Below, one piece after another: positions 35,961 to 46,012 of a stretch of 64,000 nucleotides of DNA. Source of the stretch: Bacteroidota bacterium (lineage in GTDB: Bacteria > Bacteroidota > Ignavibacteria > Palsa-1295); the NCBI GenBank assembly GCA_021324685.1, contig JAJPIQ010000015.1:1-64000 (forward strand). The letters run 5' to 3'. The position numbers were made by a program, and so were the translations under genes. Within the stretch, counting starts at the first letter, position 1, and every line of letters begins with the position of its first letter. The notes beneath the pieces are model-generated. The model worked only from the letters and a program-made list of their open reading frames with translations. It had not been told where the DNA came from and did no database searches.

Positions 35961-36704
35961 TCAGAGCTCTCCGGCAATGGCTCTGGCTTTCAACTTCCAG
36001 ACCATTCCAACCGCCTCTCGGACGATTGCTTTACTCATTTTACTCGTCCCCGCATGACGGTCCGCGAACGTAATCGGAATTTCCTTAATTCGAAAACCTT
36101 TGCGCCATGCACGGAAATTCATTTCGATCTGGAACGCATAGCCGTTGGAGCGAATATCGTCGAGATCGATCGCTTCGAGCACCGCTCGGCGAAAACATTT
36201 GAATCCTCCCGTTGCGTCCCGCACCGGAATGCCAGTTACCATGCGGGCATAGACATTCGCATTATAGGAAAGCAGAAGCCGACGGCGCGGCCAGTTTTGT
36301 ACCTGTGCACCAGGAATATACCGCGAACCGATCACCAGATCATATTTCGTAATTTCTCGCAGGAATGTCGGGATTTCTCGCGGTTCATGCGAAAAGTCCG
36401 CATCCATTTCGAAGATATAATCGTATCGTTCCTTGAGGCCATATTTAAAGCCCGTAACGTACGCAGTTCCCAACCCCATTTTCCCCGGCCGCGTAAGCAA
36501 GTGGATGTGGCTATAGGTCGGATCTTCTTTTGCCTGCAATTCGCGCACAATATCCGAAGTTCCATCGGGCGAATTATCGTCCACGATCAGGACATGGAGC
36601 GCGACCTCGGGGCATTCGGCCTGTTGATTGAGGACCGCGTGAACTAACCGCACGATGTTCTCGTGCTCATTATAGGTGGGAATGATGATGAGTGCTCGGG
36701 CCAT
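35961..36704 (-). CDS. GT2 glycosyltransferase, polyprenol-phosphate mannosyltransferase (DPM1/Ppm1-like)
   Basis: 247 residues without membrane segments, the length of soluble DPM1-type enzymes. Characteristic stretches are 'ALIIIPTYNEHENI', 'VLIVDDNSPDGTSDIV', 'GLGTAYVTGFKYGL', 'IFEMDADFSHEPREIP', 'DLVIGSRYIPGA', 'RDATGGFKCFRRAVLE' and 'RIKEIPITFADRHAGTSKM'. It makes polyprenyl-phosphate-linked sugar from a nucleotide sugar; such donors feed GT-C enzymes, of which this window has at least seven. Donor sugar identity is inferred only from family. Confidence 0.9.
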   Translation of the reverse strand: MARALIIIPTYNEHENIVRLVHAVLNQQAECPEVALHVLIVDDNSPDGTSDIVRELQAKEDPTYSHIHLLTRPGKMGLGTAYVTGFKYGLKERYDYIFEMDADFSHEPREIPTFLREITKYDLVIGSRYIPGAQVQNWPRRRLLLSYNANVYARMVTGIPVRDATGGFKCFRRAVLEAIDLDDIRSNGYAFQIEMNFRAWRKGFRIKEIPITFADRHAGTSKMSKAIVREAVGMVWKLKARAIAGEL

Positions 36705-36716
36705 GGAACGAGTGAT

Positions 36717-37865
36717 TTAGATCCCGACTCCTTCGAGAACGTTTCTCGCGATATATTCCACTTCATCCGAAGTAAGTTCGGAATGCATCGGCAGGGCAAG
36801 GATATGATCCGCTGCGAATTCCGCATTTGGAAAATCTCCGCGCGATCCTGAAGCATAGGCTTTTTGCAGATGCAAGGGAACCGGGTAATAAATATTGTAT
36901 GGAATTCCGACGCGCTTCAAATGCTCGATAACGGGTTCGCGGCCTTTCGGAAGAACAATCGAATACTGGTGCCAGATCGAATTTGCCCTCGAGTCGACAT
37001 GCGGTGTTCGGATGACTTCGGGGTACGCCTCGAAGATCATCGAATAAGCGGTCGCAGCACGCGACCGAGAATCGTTCCACTCATCGAGGTGCGGCAGTTT
37101 AATCGTTAGAATGGCCGCCTGGATGGCATCGAGCCGTGAATTGACGCCCAGACGATCATGATAATAGGTGCGCTCCGAGCCGTGGTTGGCGATCGTTCGA
37201 ACGGCGTGCGCTAAGGAATCGTCGCTGGTAGTGACCATGCCGCCATCACCGAAAGCCCCCAAATTTTTGGAGGGATAAAATGAGATCGCCGCCAGATCGC
37301 CAAGCCCGCAAACTTTTTCACCATTCCACTGAGCCCCCACAGCCTGCGCTGCATCTTCGATGACAATAAGATGATGCTTCTTTGCTATCTCGCGAATACG
37401 ACTCATATTCGCCGGCTGGCCAAATAAATGCACCGGCAAAATGGCGCGCGTTTTTGTTGTAATCTTCGCTTCGATCGCTTCGGGGTCCATATTGAATGTC
37501 TGCGGTTCGATATCGACATACACAGCGCGGGCGCCAAGAAGAGCGATAGTTTCGGTCGTGGCAGCAAAGGTAAAGGGGGTTGTTATGACCTCTTCGCCCG
37601 GCTTGATATCGATCGCCATCAGTGCGAGTTGCAGTGCATCGGTGCCCGAAGCGCAGGCAATGGCATGTTTCACGCCTAAATACTCTTCCATCGCCCGCTC
37701 GAAGTGCTGAACATAAGGACCGTTGATATATTTTCCGCTACGGACGACTTCAAGCACGGCGGAATCAATTTCATTCTGATACCGGCGGTATTGGCCGATG
37801 ACATCGACCATTTGAATCGGTTTTGAGAGTGTTTCGAATTCTACCATTTTGTCTAACTTTTTCAT
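36717..37865 (-). CDS. DegT/DnrJ/EryC1/StrS-family sugar aminotransferase
   Basis: 382 residues. PLP-lysine Lys200 is in 'ISFYPSKNLGAFGDGGMV'; other signatures are 'YINGPYVQHFERAMEEYLGVKHAIACASGTDALQLAL', 'TTPFTFAATTETI', 'VEDAAQ'-like 'VIEDAAQAVGA' and 'LDAIQAAIL'. Enzymes of this family aminate keto-sugars attached to UDP or dTDP, for example UDP-3-keto-GlcNAcA in WbpE-type pathways. With the WecB epimerase and UDP-sugar dehydrogenase in the same locus, an amino- or diamino-uronate is a plausible product (inference). Confidence 0.92.
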   Translation of the reverse strand: MKKLDKMVEFETLSKPIQMVDVIGQYRRYQNEIDSAVLEVVRSGKYINGPYVQHFERAMEEYLGVKHAIACASGTDALQLALMAIDIKPGEEVITTPFTFAATTETIALLGARAVYVDIEPQTFNMDPEAIEAKITTKTRAILPVHLFGQPANMSRIREIAKKHHLIVIEDAAQAVGAQWNGEKVCGLGDLAAISFYPSKNLGAFGDGGMVTTSDDSLAHAVRTIANHGSERTYYHDRLGVNSRLDAIQAAILTIKLPHLDEWNDSRSRAATAYSMIFEAYPEVIRTPHVDSRANSIWHQYSIVLPKGREPVIEHLKRVGIPYNIYYPVPLHLQKAYASGSRGDFPNAEFAADHILALPMHSELTSDEVEYIARNVLEGVGI

Positions 37866-37873
37866 GCTTAATC

Positions 37874-39355
37874 CTATGCCTGCCCTTTGCCGCGGAACAT
37901 CATATATCCCGTACGGAAAAGAATTTTTACATCAAGGCGAAATGACATCGACTCGATATACATCAGGTCATACTTGACCCGTTGTTTAACATCGTCGATA
38001 TTTTCGTCGTATTTATCGACCATCGCCTGATACAGGCCGGTAACGCCGGGGCGTACACGATGGCGACGATTGTAATACGGAATTTCTTCGACAAGTTGCT
38101 TTACAAAGAATTCGCGTTCCGGGCGAGGCCCTACCAGCGACATATCGCCTTTTAACACATTCCAAAGCTGAGGAACTTCGTCCAAATGCGATTTCCGCAA
38201 AAATTTTCCGATCGGGGTAACGCGCGGATCGTTCTTCGAAGCCCATTTCGGCCCTGAAGAAGCTTCGGCATCAACGAACATCGAGCGAAATTTATACATT
38301 CGAAAGTGCTTGCCTTCCTTGCCGATCCGCTCCTGGGAATAAATGATCGGCCCTTTCGATGTAAGTCTGACCGCCAATGCAGTAGCCATCCAAATTGGGC
38401 TTCCTAAGACAATCAGCAAAAGGCTCACAATAATATCAAGCGAACGCTTGGCAGCTTCTTCCCAGGGGCGTAAAAGAACGGGGTTCACATCGATGAGCGG
38501 AAATCCATATATCTCTCTTGCGCGGGCCTGGCCAGAAACGATATCGTATAAATCGGGTACTATTTTAAGTCCCGCATTCGATTTGGAGGCACGGGCGATC
38601 ACGTCGATCAGGCGTTCGTGCTCATCGGAACCGAGCGCAATGAGGACTTCCTTCACACCATGCCGGTCGATCACCGTCTCAAGGTCCTCGGTCGTTCCCA
38701 ATCGCGGTACTTCATACGCTTTCGGATGATGTCCTGGCTTTCCATTACGCTGTTCGATCGTAAAGTAGTCGGGCCCGGCATTGCCGTTCATTGGCGTCGG
38801 ATTGACAAAACCAATTACCTGATATCCCAATCGCGGATAATGGGCGACACGCGCTGCCAGATCTTTTGCTTTTTCTACGTCGCCGATCACAATGGAGGGT
38901 CGAGTACCAACGCCGGCCTCTAATAAGCGCCGTTGTGTATACCGAATAATGGAACGAATGCTAATGCAAAAAAGGGCAGTAACGATCCAGTAGGCAAGAC
39001 CCAGTAAACGCGGATCGTTTGCGGATGGCGTGTACGTATCGAGTGGATCCCACCACATAAAAATTGAGAGCAGGATCGTTCCTACGCCGAGCGTTTTCAG
39101 GATGGTAATAATTTCGTCAAATGGGGCACGTACATACCATGGGCGATAGAGTCCAAAGAACACAAACAGGACCATCCAAAACGCATAAATGAGGACGGCC
39201 GATTGGGGTAAGAGCGAAGGCGTAAGGTCACTGGGTCCGCGATGAAACATAAACCATCCGGAATCGACGCGCAGCCAATAAAACGCGAACCACGCCATGT
39301 TTAGAGCGAAAAAATCGCCCCCCAACAGCAATAAAAGTTCCTTGCGCTGCGTCAC
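37874..39355 (-). CDS. Polyprenyl glycosylphosphotransferase (exopolysaccharide-initiating, WbaP/EpsL type)
   Basis: 493 residues from a GTG at 39355 that forms a GTGA overlap with the upstream gene; the longer open frame to 39664 has no recognisable content. Four N-terminal membrane segments (about 1-125) and a Rossmann-like domain ('RPSIVIGDVEKAKDLAARVAHYP') precede a complete C-terminal catalytic domain: 'KRSLDIIVSLLLIVLGSPIW', 'SQERIGKEGKHFRMYKFRSM', 'RKSHLDEVPQLWNVLKGDMSLVGPRPE' and 'RVRPGVTGLYQ'. It transfers a sugar-1-phosphate from a UDP-sugar to undecaprenyl phosphate, starting repeat-unit assembly on the inner membrane. Confidence 0.95.
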   Translation of the reverse strand: MTQRKELLLLLGGDFFALNMAWFAFYWLRVDSGWFMFHRGPSDLTPSLLPQSAVLIYAFWMVLFVFFGLYRPWYVRAPFDEIITILKTLGVGTILLSIFMWWDPLDTYTPSANDPRLLGLAYWIVTALFCISIRSIIRYTQRRLLEAGVGTRPSIVIGDVEKAKDLAARVAHYPRLGYQVIGFVNPTPMNGNAGPDYFTIEQRNGKPGHHPKAYEVPRLGTTEDLETVIDRHGVKEVLIALGSDEHERLIDVIARASKSNAGLKIVPDLYDIVSGQARAREIYGFPLIDVNPVLLRPWEEAAKRSLDIIVSLLLIVLGSPIWMATALAVRLTSKGPIIYSQERIGKEGKHFRMYKFRSMFVDAEASSGPKWASKNDPRVTPIGKFLRKSHLDEVPQLWNVLKGDMSLVGPRPEREFFVKQLVEEIPYYNRRHRVRPGVTGLYQAMVDKYDENIDDVKQRVKYDLMYIESMSFRLDVKILFRTGYMMFRGKGQA

Positions 39356-40545
39356 GAGCGAAGAGCCTCCTCCACTATCGATGCAGGTGCGGCAGAACGC
39401 GTCGTTTGGGGCCAAATGGGTTCCTGCCGGGACAGCATGAATTCGAATACTCCGCGCATGAACGCAACATTCATGCTGAAAAACCAATACAAACTGCTTG
39501 CAAATGGAATCGGTTGACGTGCGTTTCGAAACAACCATCCCATGAAAACCAGAACGGTTGCAAGTCCTTCGAGGATCAATAGGGACCACGCCCACGCGAG
39601 ATGCCCATAAAAGTCGAATTGGGTTCCAATGACGACCCCCAACGCGAGAAATCCTGTGAGCCACCGCAATATTTTATGCGGCCATAACATCCATGCGGCG
39701 GATCCATGAAATAAAGGTTGGGGAAGTATTCGTAGTGTATAAAGGCAGCGTGAAGCATTCCTTTTTTTACGAGCGCCTTCTTCGCGATAATTCCTTGCAT
39801 ATTGTTCGGTGGAGATTGCACCTTCCTCGTAGAGCAATCGATGGCCGCTTTCGATAATCGTTAATACCGAAAAGAAATCGTCATAGACGCGGTCATTCGG
39901 TAAGGGCTTCCATAGGGCTCGCCGCATAGAATAGTTACCGCCGTATAGACCGACGGTCGATCCGATTTCGGCTTCATTGCGCCGAAGGTTGCTTTCGAAC
40001 GAGAGGAACGTAGATTCCGAACGATAAACACCGTCCGTGCGGTCGCTGGCAATAGTCAACCTTCCCGCGACCCCACCGACGGTTGCATCGATATAATGGC
40101 GAACGTGGGAAAGTATCGCATTCGGATTGAGCGTGACGTCGGCATCGACAAACAATAAAATCTCGTTTTTGGCATGGGTAACAAGATCGTTCAGCGTGAG
40201 CATCTTGCCGCGTTGCGGGAAAAAGTAAAAAGGTCGAAGGAAAGAATGCCGTTCCGATAGTTCCCTTAAGATCGAGTTCGTCATATCCGTCGAGCCATCG
40301 GACCCGCAAAGGATTTCAAGTTTTTCACGAGGATAATTCAAATGAACCAGCGATTCGATACACCGTCTAAGCACGAGTTCTTCATTGAACGCCGGAAGGA
40401 TGATGGAGACCGTCGGGCGATATGTTTCGTCAATATGCCATTTTCGAGGACGCAGCCGGGCACGCAGGGCAACCAACAAGGGAAATCCTACGTAAGAATA
40501 TAGGAGGAGCAAGGCGCAAATTGCTGCGAAGTAGATCATTCCCAA
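39352..40545 (-). CDS. Membrane GT2 glycosyltransferase
   Basis: 397 residues (two codons fewer if the ATG at 40539 is used). One N-terminal membrane segment is followed by a GT2 catalytic domain: 'VSIILPAFNEELVLRRCIESL', 'ILCGSDGSTDMTNSI', 'ILLFVDADVTLNPNAI', 'LYGGNYSMRRALW' and 'DDFFSVLTIIESGHRLLYEEGAISTEQ'. Three or four C-terminal membrane segments follow. This topology resembles processive membrane synthases, but the QxxRW motif of cellulose/hyaluronan synthases is not seen; 'GARKKRNASRCLYTL' occupies that place. It probably elongates the lipid-linked repeat. Confidence 0.88.
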   Translation of the reverse strand: MGMIYFAAICALLLLYSYVGFPLLVALRARLRPRKWHIDETYRPTVSIILPAFNEELVLRRCIESLVHLNYPREKLEILCGSDGSTDMTNSILRELSERHSFLRPFYFFPQRGKMLTLNDLVTHAKNEILLFVDADVTLNPNAILSHVRHYIDATVGGVAGRLTIASDRTDGVYRSESTFLSFESNLRRNEAEIGSTVGLYGGNYSMRRALWKPLPNDRVYDDFFSVLTIIESGHRLLYEEGAISTEQYARNYREEGARKKRNASRCLYTLRILPQPLFHGSAAWMLWPHKILRWLTGFLALGVVIGTQFDFYGHLAWAWSLLILEGLATVLVFMGWLFRNARQPIPFASSLYWFFSMNVAFMRGVFEFMLSRQEPIWPQTTRSAAPASIVEEALRS

Positions 40546-41778
40546 TCAAATCGAAGGTGTGCGAGACGCTTCCCGGTTGAAGGAAAGGATCGAGGTATAT
40601 AACTTGCTAAAATCTTCTCCAATTTTTTTCCAGTTATATTTTTGCATGACAAGTTCACGTGCTGTGCGGCCAAATTGAGCTCGTAATTCTGCGTTAGAAA
40701 GAAGTTCTACGGTCGCATTGGCAAAAGCCAATGGATCGTCAGCGAGGAGCAATTGCTGCGCATTTTTCGCCAAATTGCCCTCTACTCCTATCGAAGTAGA
40801 AACCACTGCTTTTCCTGCAGCAAAGAAATCGAGCAATTTAAGCCGCATTCCGCCACCAATGCGGAGTGGTACCACAAGAACGGCGGAACGAGCTAAATAG
40901 TCGCGGACGTCAGGCACTCTGCCAAGCAACCGTACATTCGCTCCAAAAGTCGATGCCTGTCTTTGAAGACGGGATGCGTCCGTTCCTATAATATCAAATT
41001 TTGCAGTCGAACGCTTCTTTAGGATAAGCGGGAAGATCGAGGTTAGGAAGTATCGAATAGCATCGAAATTTGGGTCCCAGGCGAGGCTTCCAATCCAAAG
41101 AATTTGATCTGGATCCTCTGGTGCCTCACTCGGATGAAAATAATCGGTATCAACGCCTGCGGGAATGACTTCGATTTTTGCTGCCGGCGCGACATGCCTT
41201 ATAATGTCTGCATCTTCGTTTGTGATCGCTGCAATGGCATCAAAGGCATTCAAATATTTACTTTCTTGTCGCTTCAATCGGCGGCCGTGAATGGTTGCAA
41301 TCAGGCGTTTAAAAAGATTTCGTTCCGTTTTTGCAAAACGCTCGTAAATCAGCGCTTCGAAATTATGCTCCCGAAGTAAAATGGGAAGATGATGTTTCGC
41401 TTTGAGCCAAAGACCGTATTCCCCCATATGAGCGTGATCGACGTGCACAACGTCGAATCTGGTGCTCTCGACGATTCGCTCTAAAAGAGCGTACATTTCC
41501 GGCATCATTCGTCGCTCGATCGGATACGCCCCGCGAAACATCGTTCGAAATAAGACTCGCCACCGCGCCGGCAGTGGTTTCGAGACTATTTCGACCCTGG
41601 CATATTTCGAAAGGGCTGTGAGTCCTTCCTTTGTCTCTTCTGGATAATCGAGAGGGTACGTTACCAACGTGATCTCATGTCCTAATTCTGCGAGTGATTT
41701 GGTAATATTAAAAATGCCGATTGCACCGCCGTCGGTCAACGGCCAGGGCATACGTGGTGTGAGTTGCAGGATTTTCAA
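40546..41778 (-). CDS. GT4-family glycosyltransferase
   Basis: 410 residues starting at a TTG at 41778, chosen because it forms a TTGA overlap with the upstream stop and begins exactly at the conserved first strand 'KILQLTPRMPWPLTDGGAIGIFNITKSLAELGHEITLVTY'; an ATG at 41832 would overlap the neighbour by 58 bases. The GT-B layout is visible, with the C-terminal nucleotide-sugar domain 'IEVIPAGVDTDYFHP', 'ILWIGSLAWDPNFDAIRYFL', 'FDIIGTDASRLQRQA', 'VRLLGRVPDVRDYLARSAVLVVPLRIGGGMRLKLLDFFAAGKAVVST'. It adds a sugar to the growing repeat unit in the cytoplasm. Confidence 0.93.
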   Translation of the reverse strand: MKILQLTPRMPWPLTDGGAIGIFNITKSLAELGHEITLVTYPLDYPEETKEGLTALSKYARVEIVSKPLPARWRVLFRTMFRGAYPIERRMMPEMYALLERIVESTRFDVVHVDHAHMGEYGLWLKAKHHLPILLREHNFEALIYERFAKTERNLFKRLIATIHGRRLKRQESKYLNAFDAIAAITNEDADIIRHVAPAAKIEVIPAGVDTDYFHPSEAPEDPDQILWIGSLAWDPNFDAIRYFLTSIFPLILKKRSTAKFDIIGTDASRLQRQASTFGANVRLLGRVPDVRDYLARSAVLVVPLRIGGGMRLKLLDFFAAGKAVVSTSIGVEGNLAKNAQQLLLADDPLAFANATVELLSNAELRAQFGRTARELVMQKYNWKKIGEDFSKLYTSILSFNREASRTPSI

Positions 41779-42749
41779 GCCCAACGGAAGAGAAAAAAAT
41801 AAAAACGCCGAAGTTCGATGACCTGCCTCCAAGTTAATTTAGGGCGGGCATTTAAAAAATATCCAATATCTTTAAGACCATCTTTTAATCCACGCAAGTT
41901 CGCACGCCACGTCCCTTTATGCATGAGCAACGCTATTACGCGACGAGAGATAAGTATCATGATAAGAATTGGTAATGCTAAAAGCGGCCAATGTTTTGCA
42001 ATTAACCAAATCATATGGCGAGAATTCATATAAGCTCTTCGATCGGAAGGTCGCATATTCGAAGAGAAAAAGTGTAAAGTAAGAAATTCCGGACAGAGGC
42101 AAATTTTTAGACCGTTTTTAAAAAATTGCAAACCTAAGTCTATTCCTTCAGATCCATAAGTCCATTTTTCATCATATCCTTGAACCTTTTTAAGAGAATC
42201 TAATCGGAAACAGGAACCTCCTTCTACTACAAAAATCCCTTCGAAGGCATGTTCAGATTTTTTTCTTAAGCGATAGTTATTCCATCCTTCGGTCTCAGTA
42301 ATTCCTGTTAAAGGTTGATAGCATGACATACTAATTGCATCAATTTCTGAATGAGACTCCAAATATTTCACAACTCGAAAAATTGTGGCAGGCGTTGCAG
42401 GATTAGAATCATTATCAAAATGAAACACGTACTTCCCTTTTGCTAATCGCGTGACGATATTTCTTGAGGATACCCCATTATTTTGTTGCACTTCATACGA
42501 TAGAACATTTGGAAATTCATGCGCCAGCATCTGGATACTTCCATCTGTCGAGCCATTGTCAATCACGATAATTTCGATTGATGGATATCGGATTCCGCGA
42601 GTGATGACGTCCAGTGTCTGCCGTAAATCGTCGCATCGGTTATAATTCAGAATGCCAATCGTAATCAGCGGCAGCGTAGGATCCTTTAGGTCGGCATCTG
42701 CTATCGACCAATGTCTCGCATCCCATACGGTACTCATGGTTTGCTTCAC
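41775..42749 (-). CDS. GT2-family glycosyltransferase, AT-rich gene
   Basis: 324 residues. The GT2 core is 'LPLITIGILNYNRCDDLRQTLDVI', 'IIVIDNGSTDGSIQML', 'GKYVFHFDNDSNPATPATI' and 'GGSCFRLDSLKKVQGYDE'. The C-terminus has a hydrophobic stretch ('LLALPILIMILISRRVIALL') and basic residues, suggesting membrane association. Base composition drops noticeably here: the 60 bases from 42061 contain 20 G/C, against about half in flanking core genes, a sign of a foreign origin. ATGA overlap with the upstream flippase gene; TTGA overlap with the downstream GT4 gene. Confidence 0.9.
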   Translation of the reverse strand: MKQTMSTVWDARHWSIADADLKDPTLPLITIGILNYNRCDDLRQTLDVITRGIRYPSIEIIVIDNGSTDGSIQMLAHEFPNVLSYEVQQNNGVSSRNIVTRLAKGKYVFHFDNDSNPATPATIFRVVKYLESHSEIDAISMSCYQPLTGITETEGWNNYRLRKKSEHAFEGIFVVEGGSCFRLDSLKKVQGYDEKWTYGSEGIDLGLQFFKNGLKICLCPEFLTLHFFSSNMRPSDRRAYMNSRHMIWLIAKHWPLLALPILIMILISRRVIALLMHKGTWRANLRGLKDGLKDIGYFLNARPKLTWRQVIELRRFYFFLFRWA

Positions 42750-44323
42750 AGGTTTCCGACTCTAAACCGAGCCAGCATGTCTCGCACGTCTGCAATGGAA
42801 AGGACCTTTAGAAAATGAATCGCCATGAGGAACAAACCGAGAAGCAAGCCCGCATTTAACCACTCTGCGATTGCGATTCGAGAAAGAAAATGAGCGATCA
42901 TTATGACTGCCGTCGCAGAAATAAATATTTTAAAACATAATTCCCTGAACTTCGGCGCATTGAAAAAATCGGCTTTCCAGATCAGAGAGAGAAATAACAA
43001 TGTTCCAAGGCTTACGGCGATTAATTTGGAGGTCATGGCCCCCGCGGCGCCATACGCAGGAATCAGCAGAATATCGCCCAGGATTACTGATAGCATGATG
43101 AACGCCGTATAAACGGTAAACGGCCACGATTTCCCTGCAGCGATCGTCATCTCCGATAAAAAAGACGAAATGAATACTGGGATCAGCATCCATCCTATAT
43201 ACTGAAGCAAGTATCCGGAAGCTGCATATTTACTGCCAAGAAATAGTTTCACCATCATGGTCGATGCGGGAAGCAAAACGATCGCAATCGCCACGGCGGC
43301 AGTGAGAAGAAAACGTAACGCTAATTCCGTTAACCGTTTCGATTTCACGCTATCGTGTTTTCGCAGTAAGCGGGTTACTTCGGGTGCGGCAACATACGCC
43401 AGAACCATTGGGATGGGAATGACGGCTGCCATAAGCCGGACGATCGCTCCGTAACTCGCAACTTCGTTCGGAGTGCTCAAGCGATCTAACAAGAGTTTAT
43501 CGATCTCTGTGTGAATTGTAAGAAATGCAATGGCAGCACTCAGCGGTATCGCACCCCTGAGCAGCGATTTTATCGTCTCAAAAGAGATGTGAAGTCGGAT
43601 GCCCTCACTGCGACACCATTTTACAATAGCCACCGTGAGCAACAGAAAACCTGGGATATTCGAAAGCGCATAGATCAAAAGGACCGCCGGGACAGTCAAA
43701 TGTCCCAGTGTGGCAAGGAGGAGGGCCGTTGCGAAGGCAATCGCGTCTGCCAATGCAAATCCGGCGACCAGATAAAATTTTCCAATGCTTTTCAGGACCG
43801 ATTCACCAACAGCGCGGACAATGAGCAACCGGGAAGAAATGAAGAGTGTTACCAGCACGATCTCCATATTCGTTACCATGCTGGCCGGATATAATGCGGG
43901 AGCGATCAAAAGGACAAGTATAACAACAAAAATAGAAAGGCATACGCGAACGAGCAAGGCGCTACCGAACAACGTTCCCCTACGATCGCGATGACCATCC
44001 AGCGCATCCTGCTCCGCTTCTGCGAACATCCGCGTAAAAAGCGAATTCATCCCTAAGTCAGCTACGAGACTCATCATGGCCACAAAACTGATGGATACCG
44101 TGAACTGCGCGTATTCAACACGCGAAAGAACGCGCGGTATAATCAGTTGGCCGATAAAGAGAAAAAGATTCGTTAAAATGTTGAGGAGCAGCCCTCCGGC
44201 AGCACCCCGGACAAGGCGAGAGCCAAGGGCGGGTTCCAGTCGTATTGTCGCGGAAGTGGTATCAGTCATCTGTGGCAGGAGAGCACTTAATGTCAATTCC
44301 TGGGAGGAAGTTTCGAACCGCAT
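42746..44323 (-). CDS. Polysaccharide flippase, Wzx/MATE-like (MOP superfamily)
   Basis: 525 residues (507 if the ATG at 44269, before 'TDTTSATIRLEP', is the start). About fourteen hydrophobic segments span the protein, beginning 'GGLLLNILTNLFLFIGQLIIPRVLSRVEYAQF', which is typical of O-antigen/polysaccharide flippases. It would move the undecaprenyl-linked repeat unit across the inner membrane. Its start lies close to the divergent gene at 44375, so the intervening 51 to 105 bases must carry both promoters. It is the first gene of a long leftward run. Confidence 0.92.
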   Translation of the reverse strand: MRFETSSQELTLSALLPQMTDTTSATIRLEPALGSRLVRGAAGGLLLNILTNLFLFIGQLIIPRVLSRVEYAQFTVSISFVAMMSLVADLGMNSLFTRMFAEAEQDALDGHRDRRGTLFGSALLVRVCLSIFVVILVLLIAPALYPASMVTNMEIVLVTLFISSRLLIVRAVGESVLKSIGKFYLVAGFALADAIAFATALLLATLGHLTVPAVLLIYALSNIPGFLLLTVAIVKWCRSEGIRLHISFETIKSLLRGAIPLSAAIAFLTIHTEIDKLLLDRLSTPNEVASYGAIVRLMAAVIPIPMVLAYVAAPEVTRLLRKHDSVKSKRLTELALRFLLTAAVAIAIVLLPASTMMVKLFLGSKYAASGYLLQYIGWMLIPVFISSFLSEMTIAAGKSWPFTVYTAFIMLSVILGDILLIPAYGAAGAMTSKLIAVSLGTLLFLSLIWKADFFNAPKFRELCFKIFISATAVIMIAHFLSRIAIAEWLNAGLLLGLFLMAIHFLKVLSIADVRDMLARFRVGNL

Positions 44324-44374
44324 TTATTTTTCTCTGGAACGAAGCACCAGTTTCCTACGTAACGCCTTTTTCCG

Positions 44375-45967
44375 ATGACAGAGCAACGACGGAATCGCCG
44401 GTTTTCTTTCGATATCTTTCTTTTTGCCACCCTTGCGATCTCACTCGCGTTGTTTGTACTGGTCGCGATTGAACCGATTGGAGCCGATAATGCCGTCCTG
44501 CATTCAATGGCACTGGATCTCACTCGATACGGTAGAATTCCCTACCTCGGAACGTGGGACAATAATTTTCCTGGGATTATTTTCCTGCATGGCATTGGAA
44601 TTTTGCTTTTCGGAGAGTCAAATCTCGGCTTTCGGATCTTCGACATCGTCATTCAACTTGCCTTTATTGTTTTCCTTTATTATTTCTTATTGCGATGGCT
44701 CCGGCCGCATAGCGCTGCATTGGCTTCAGTGCTGTATGCGGCATATTACGTAAGCGGAAGTACATATCTCTATGGTCAGCAGGATGGTTATGGAATGATG
44801 TTGGTCCTGATCGGAGCCTCGTTTCTGGTCGGTATTGATCGTTCCAAAAAGTTTTGGCTAAGAATTGGGGCTGCCGGATTTATTTCCGGGATCTCAGTCC
44901 TTATGCGACCAACCTTTCTACTTTACCTGGCACTTCTTGGTTTTTATTTATTATGGGACGAGAACGGAAAACTTAAGATGAAGTGCGTTTTGCACTCGGT
45001 TTTTCTGATTCTCTCGGGGTTGGCTCCCATCGCCCTTCTTCTACTTTTTTATGCCGAAATTCCGAATGGACTCGAAGCATTTTATACGTCCACGATACGG
45101 TTTAATTTAGATCTTTACACTAAGCTTACAGGGGGAAGTTTTGGGATAGAAATATATCGCTCCGGGCTTATGATTCCTTTGGCGGTTGCCGGCGTGGCCT
45201 TGAAAGGGCAATATGATGACGATATTTTCAGCCGGGTTCCCCATAAAAAAGACCTGCTTCTTTTCCTGAGTTTTATTGTCACTGGACTTCTCGTTGCTGT
45301 CCTCATGGGGAAATTCTGGCGTTACCAGTTTGCCCCATTCTATATCGTACTTATACCGTTCTCAGCGGTGGGAATCGAGCGAGTTATACGCAGGACGAAG
45401 GACGAGTTAAAACAACATTTTGCAATGCTGGCGTGCGTTCTATTCTCGACCTTCATTGGATATAACCCGATCGCGCCGGTCGCGTTTTCGCTCGGATTGC
45501 TGAAACATATCGATCCCTTTGAAGCTGCAGATGAAGCGCGCCGTCGGAATCCACTTTCAGGAGCGAAACCAGAACATGCGTTGGTCGATTTTTTGAACCG
45601 TCCACAAAATCGTTCGGCTACAATTTCATTCGCTGGCTTCGATCCGTATCTGCGTCTCGACCTTGCACGACCATTCGTCGGCCGCTTTTTTAATTATCAT
45701 GCGATTGCGTTTCGGACCGATCGGACGAACGTTGGAATTCCACATTACACGGAATACCAGCGGGAGTGGCAGCAAGTGTATCTTCACAACCTTGAAACCG
45801 TGGAGCCTCGGTTTATTATCCTTGGCCGGCACCAGCCGTTTTGGTACATTCGAGATGTCTACGACGATTGCCTTCACTTCATCCCCGGCTTCGATCACTT
45901 TTTCCAATCGAATTATCGATACGATACGAGTTTCGGAGGATTTCAAGTGTATTCATTTACCAAATAA
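44375..45967 (+). CDS. GT-C-like multi-pass membrane protein (putative glycosyltransferase)
   Basis: 530 residues with an N-terminal membrane segment, a first loop 'GADNAVLHSMALDLTRYGRIPYLGTWDNNFPGIIFLHGIG', about ten further membrane segments and a C-terminal soluble domain of about 150 residues ('RSATISFAGFDPYLRL', 'WQQVYLHNLETVEPRFIILG'). The first-loop acidic residue, the 'NFPGIIFLH' motif and the layout resemble GT-C enzymes. It is a paralogue of the next gene on the same strand, both inverted relative to the surrounding polysaccharide genes. Confidence 0.75.
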   Translation: MTEQRRNRRFSFDIFLFATLAISLALFVLVAIEPIGADNAVLHSMALDLTRYGRIPYLGTWDNNFPGIIFLHGIGILLFGESNLGFRIFDIVIQLAFIVFLYYFLLRWLRPHSAALASVLYAAYYVSGSTYLYGQQDGYGMMLVLIGASFLVGIDRSKKFWLRIGAAGFISGISVLMRPTFLLYLALLGFYLLWDENGKLKMKCVLHSVFLILSGLAPIALLLLFYAEIPNGLEAFYTSTIRFNLDLYTKLTGGSFGIEIYRSGLMIPLAVAGVALKGQYDDDIFSRVPHKKDLLLFLSFIVTGLLVAVLMGKFWRYQFAPFYIVLIPFSAVGIERVIRRTKDELKQHFAMLACVLFSTFIGYNPIAPVAFSLGLLKHIDPFEAADEARRRNPLSGAKPEHALVDFLNRPQNRSATISFAGFDPYLRLDLARPFVGRFFNYHAIAFRTDRTNVGIPHYTEYQREWQQVYLHNLETVEPRFIILGRHQPFWYIRDVYDDCLHFIPGFDHFFQSNYRYDTSFGGFQVYSFTK

Positions 45968-46012
45968 AAAGTAAAGCGAAGGTTTTTTAAATTAAATCAT
46001 TGATTATTAAAA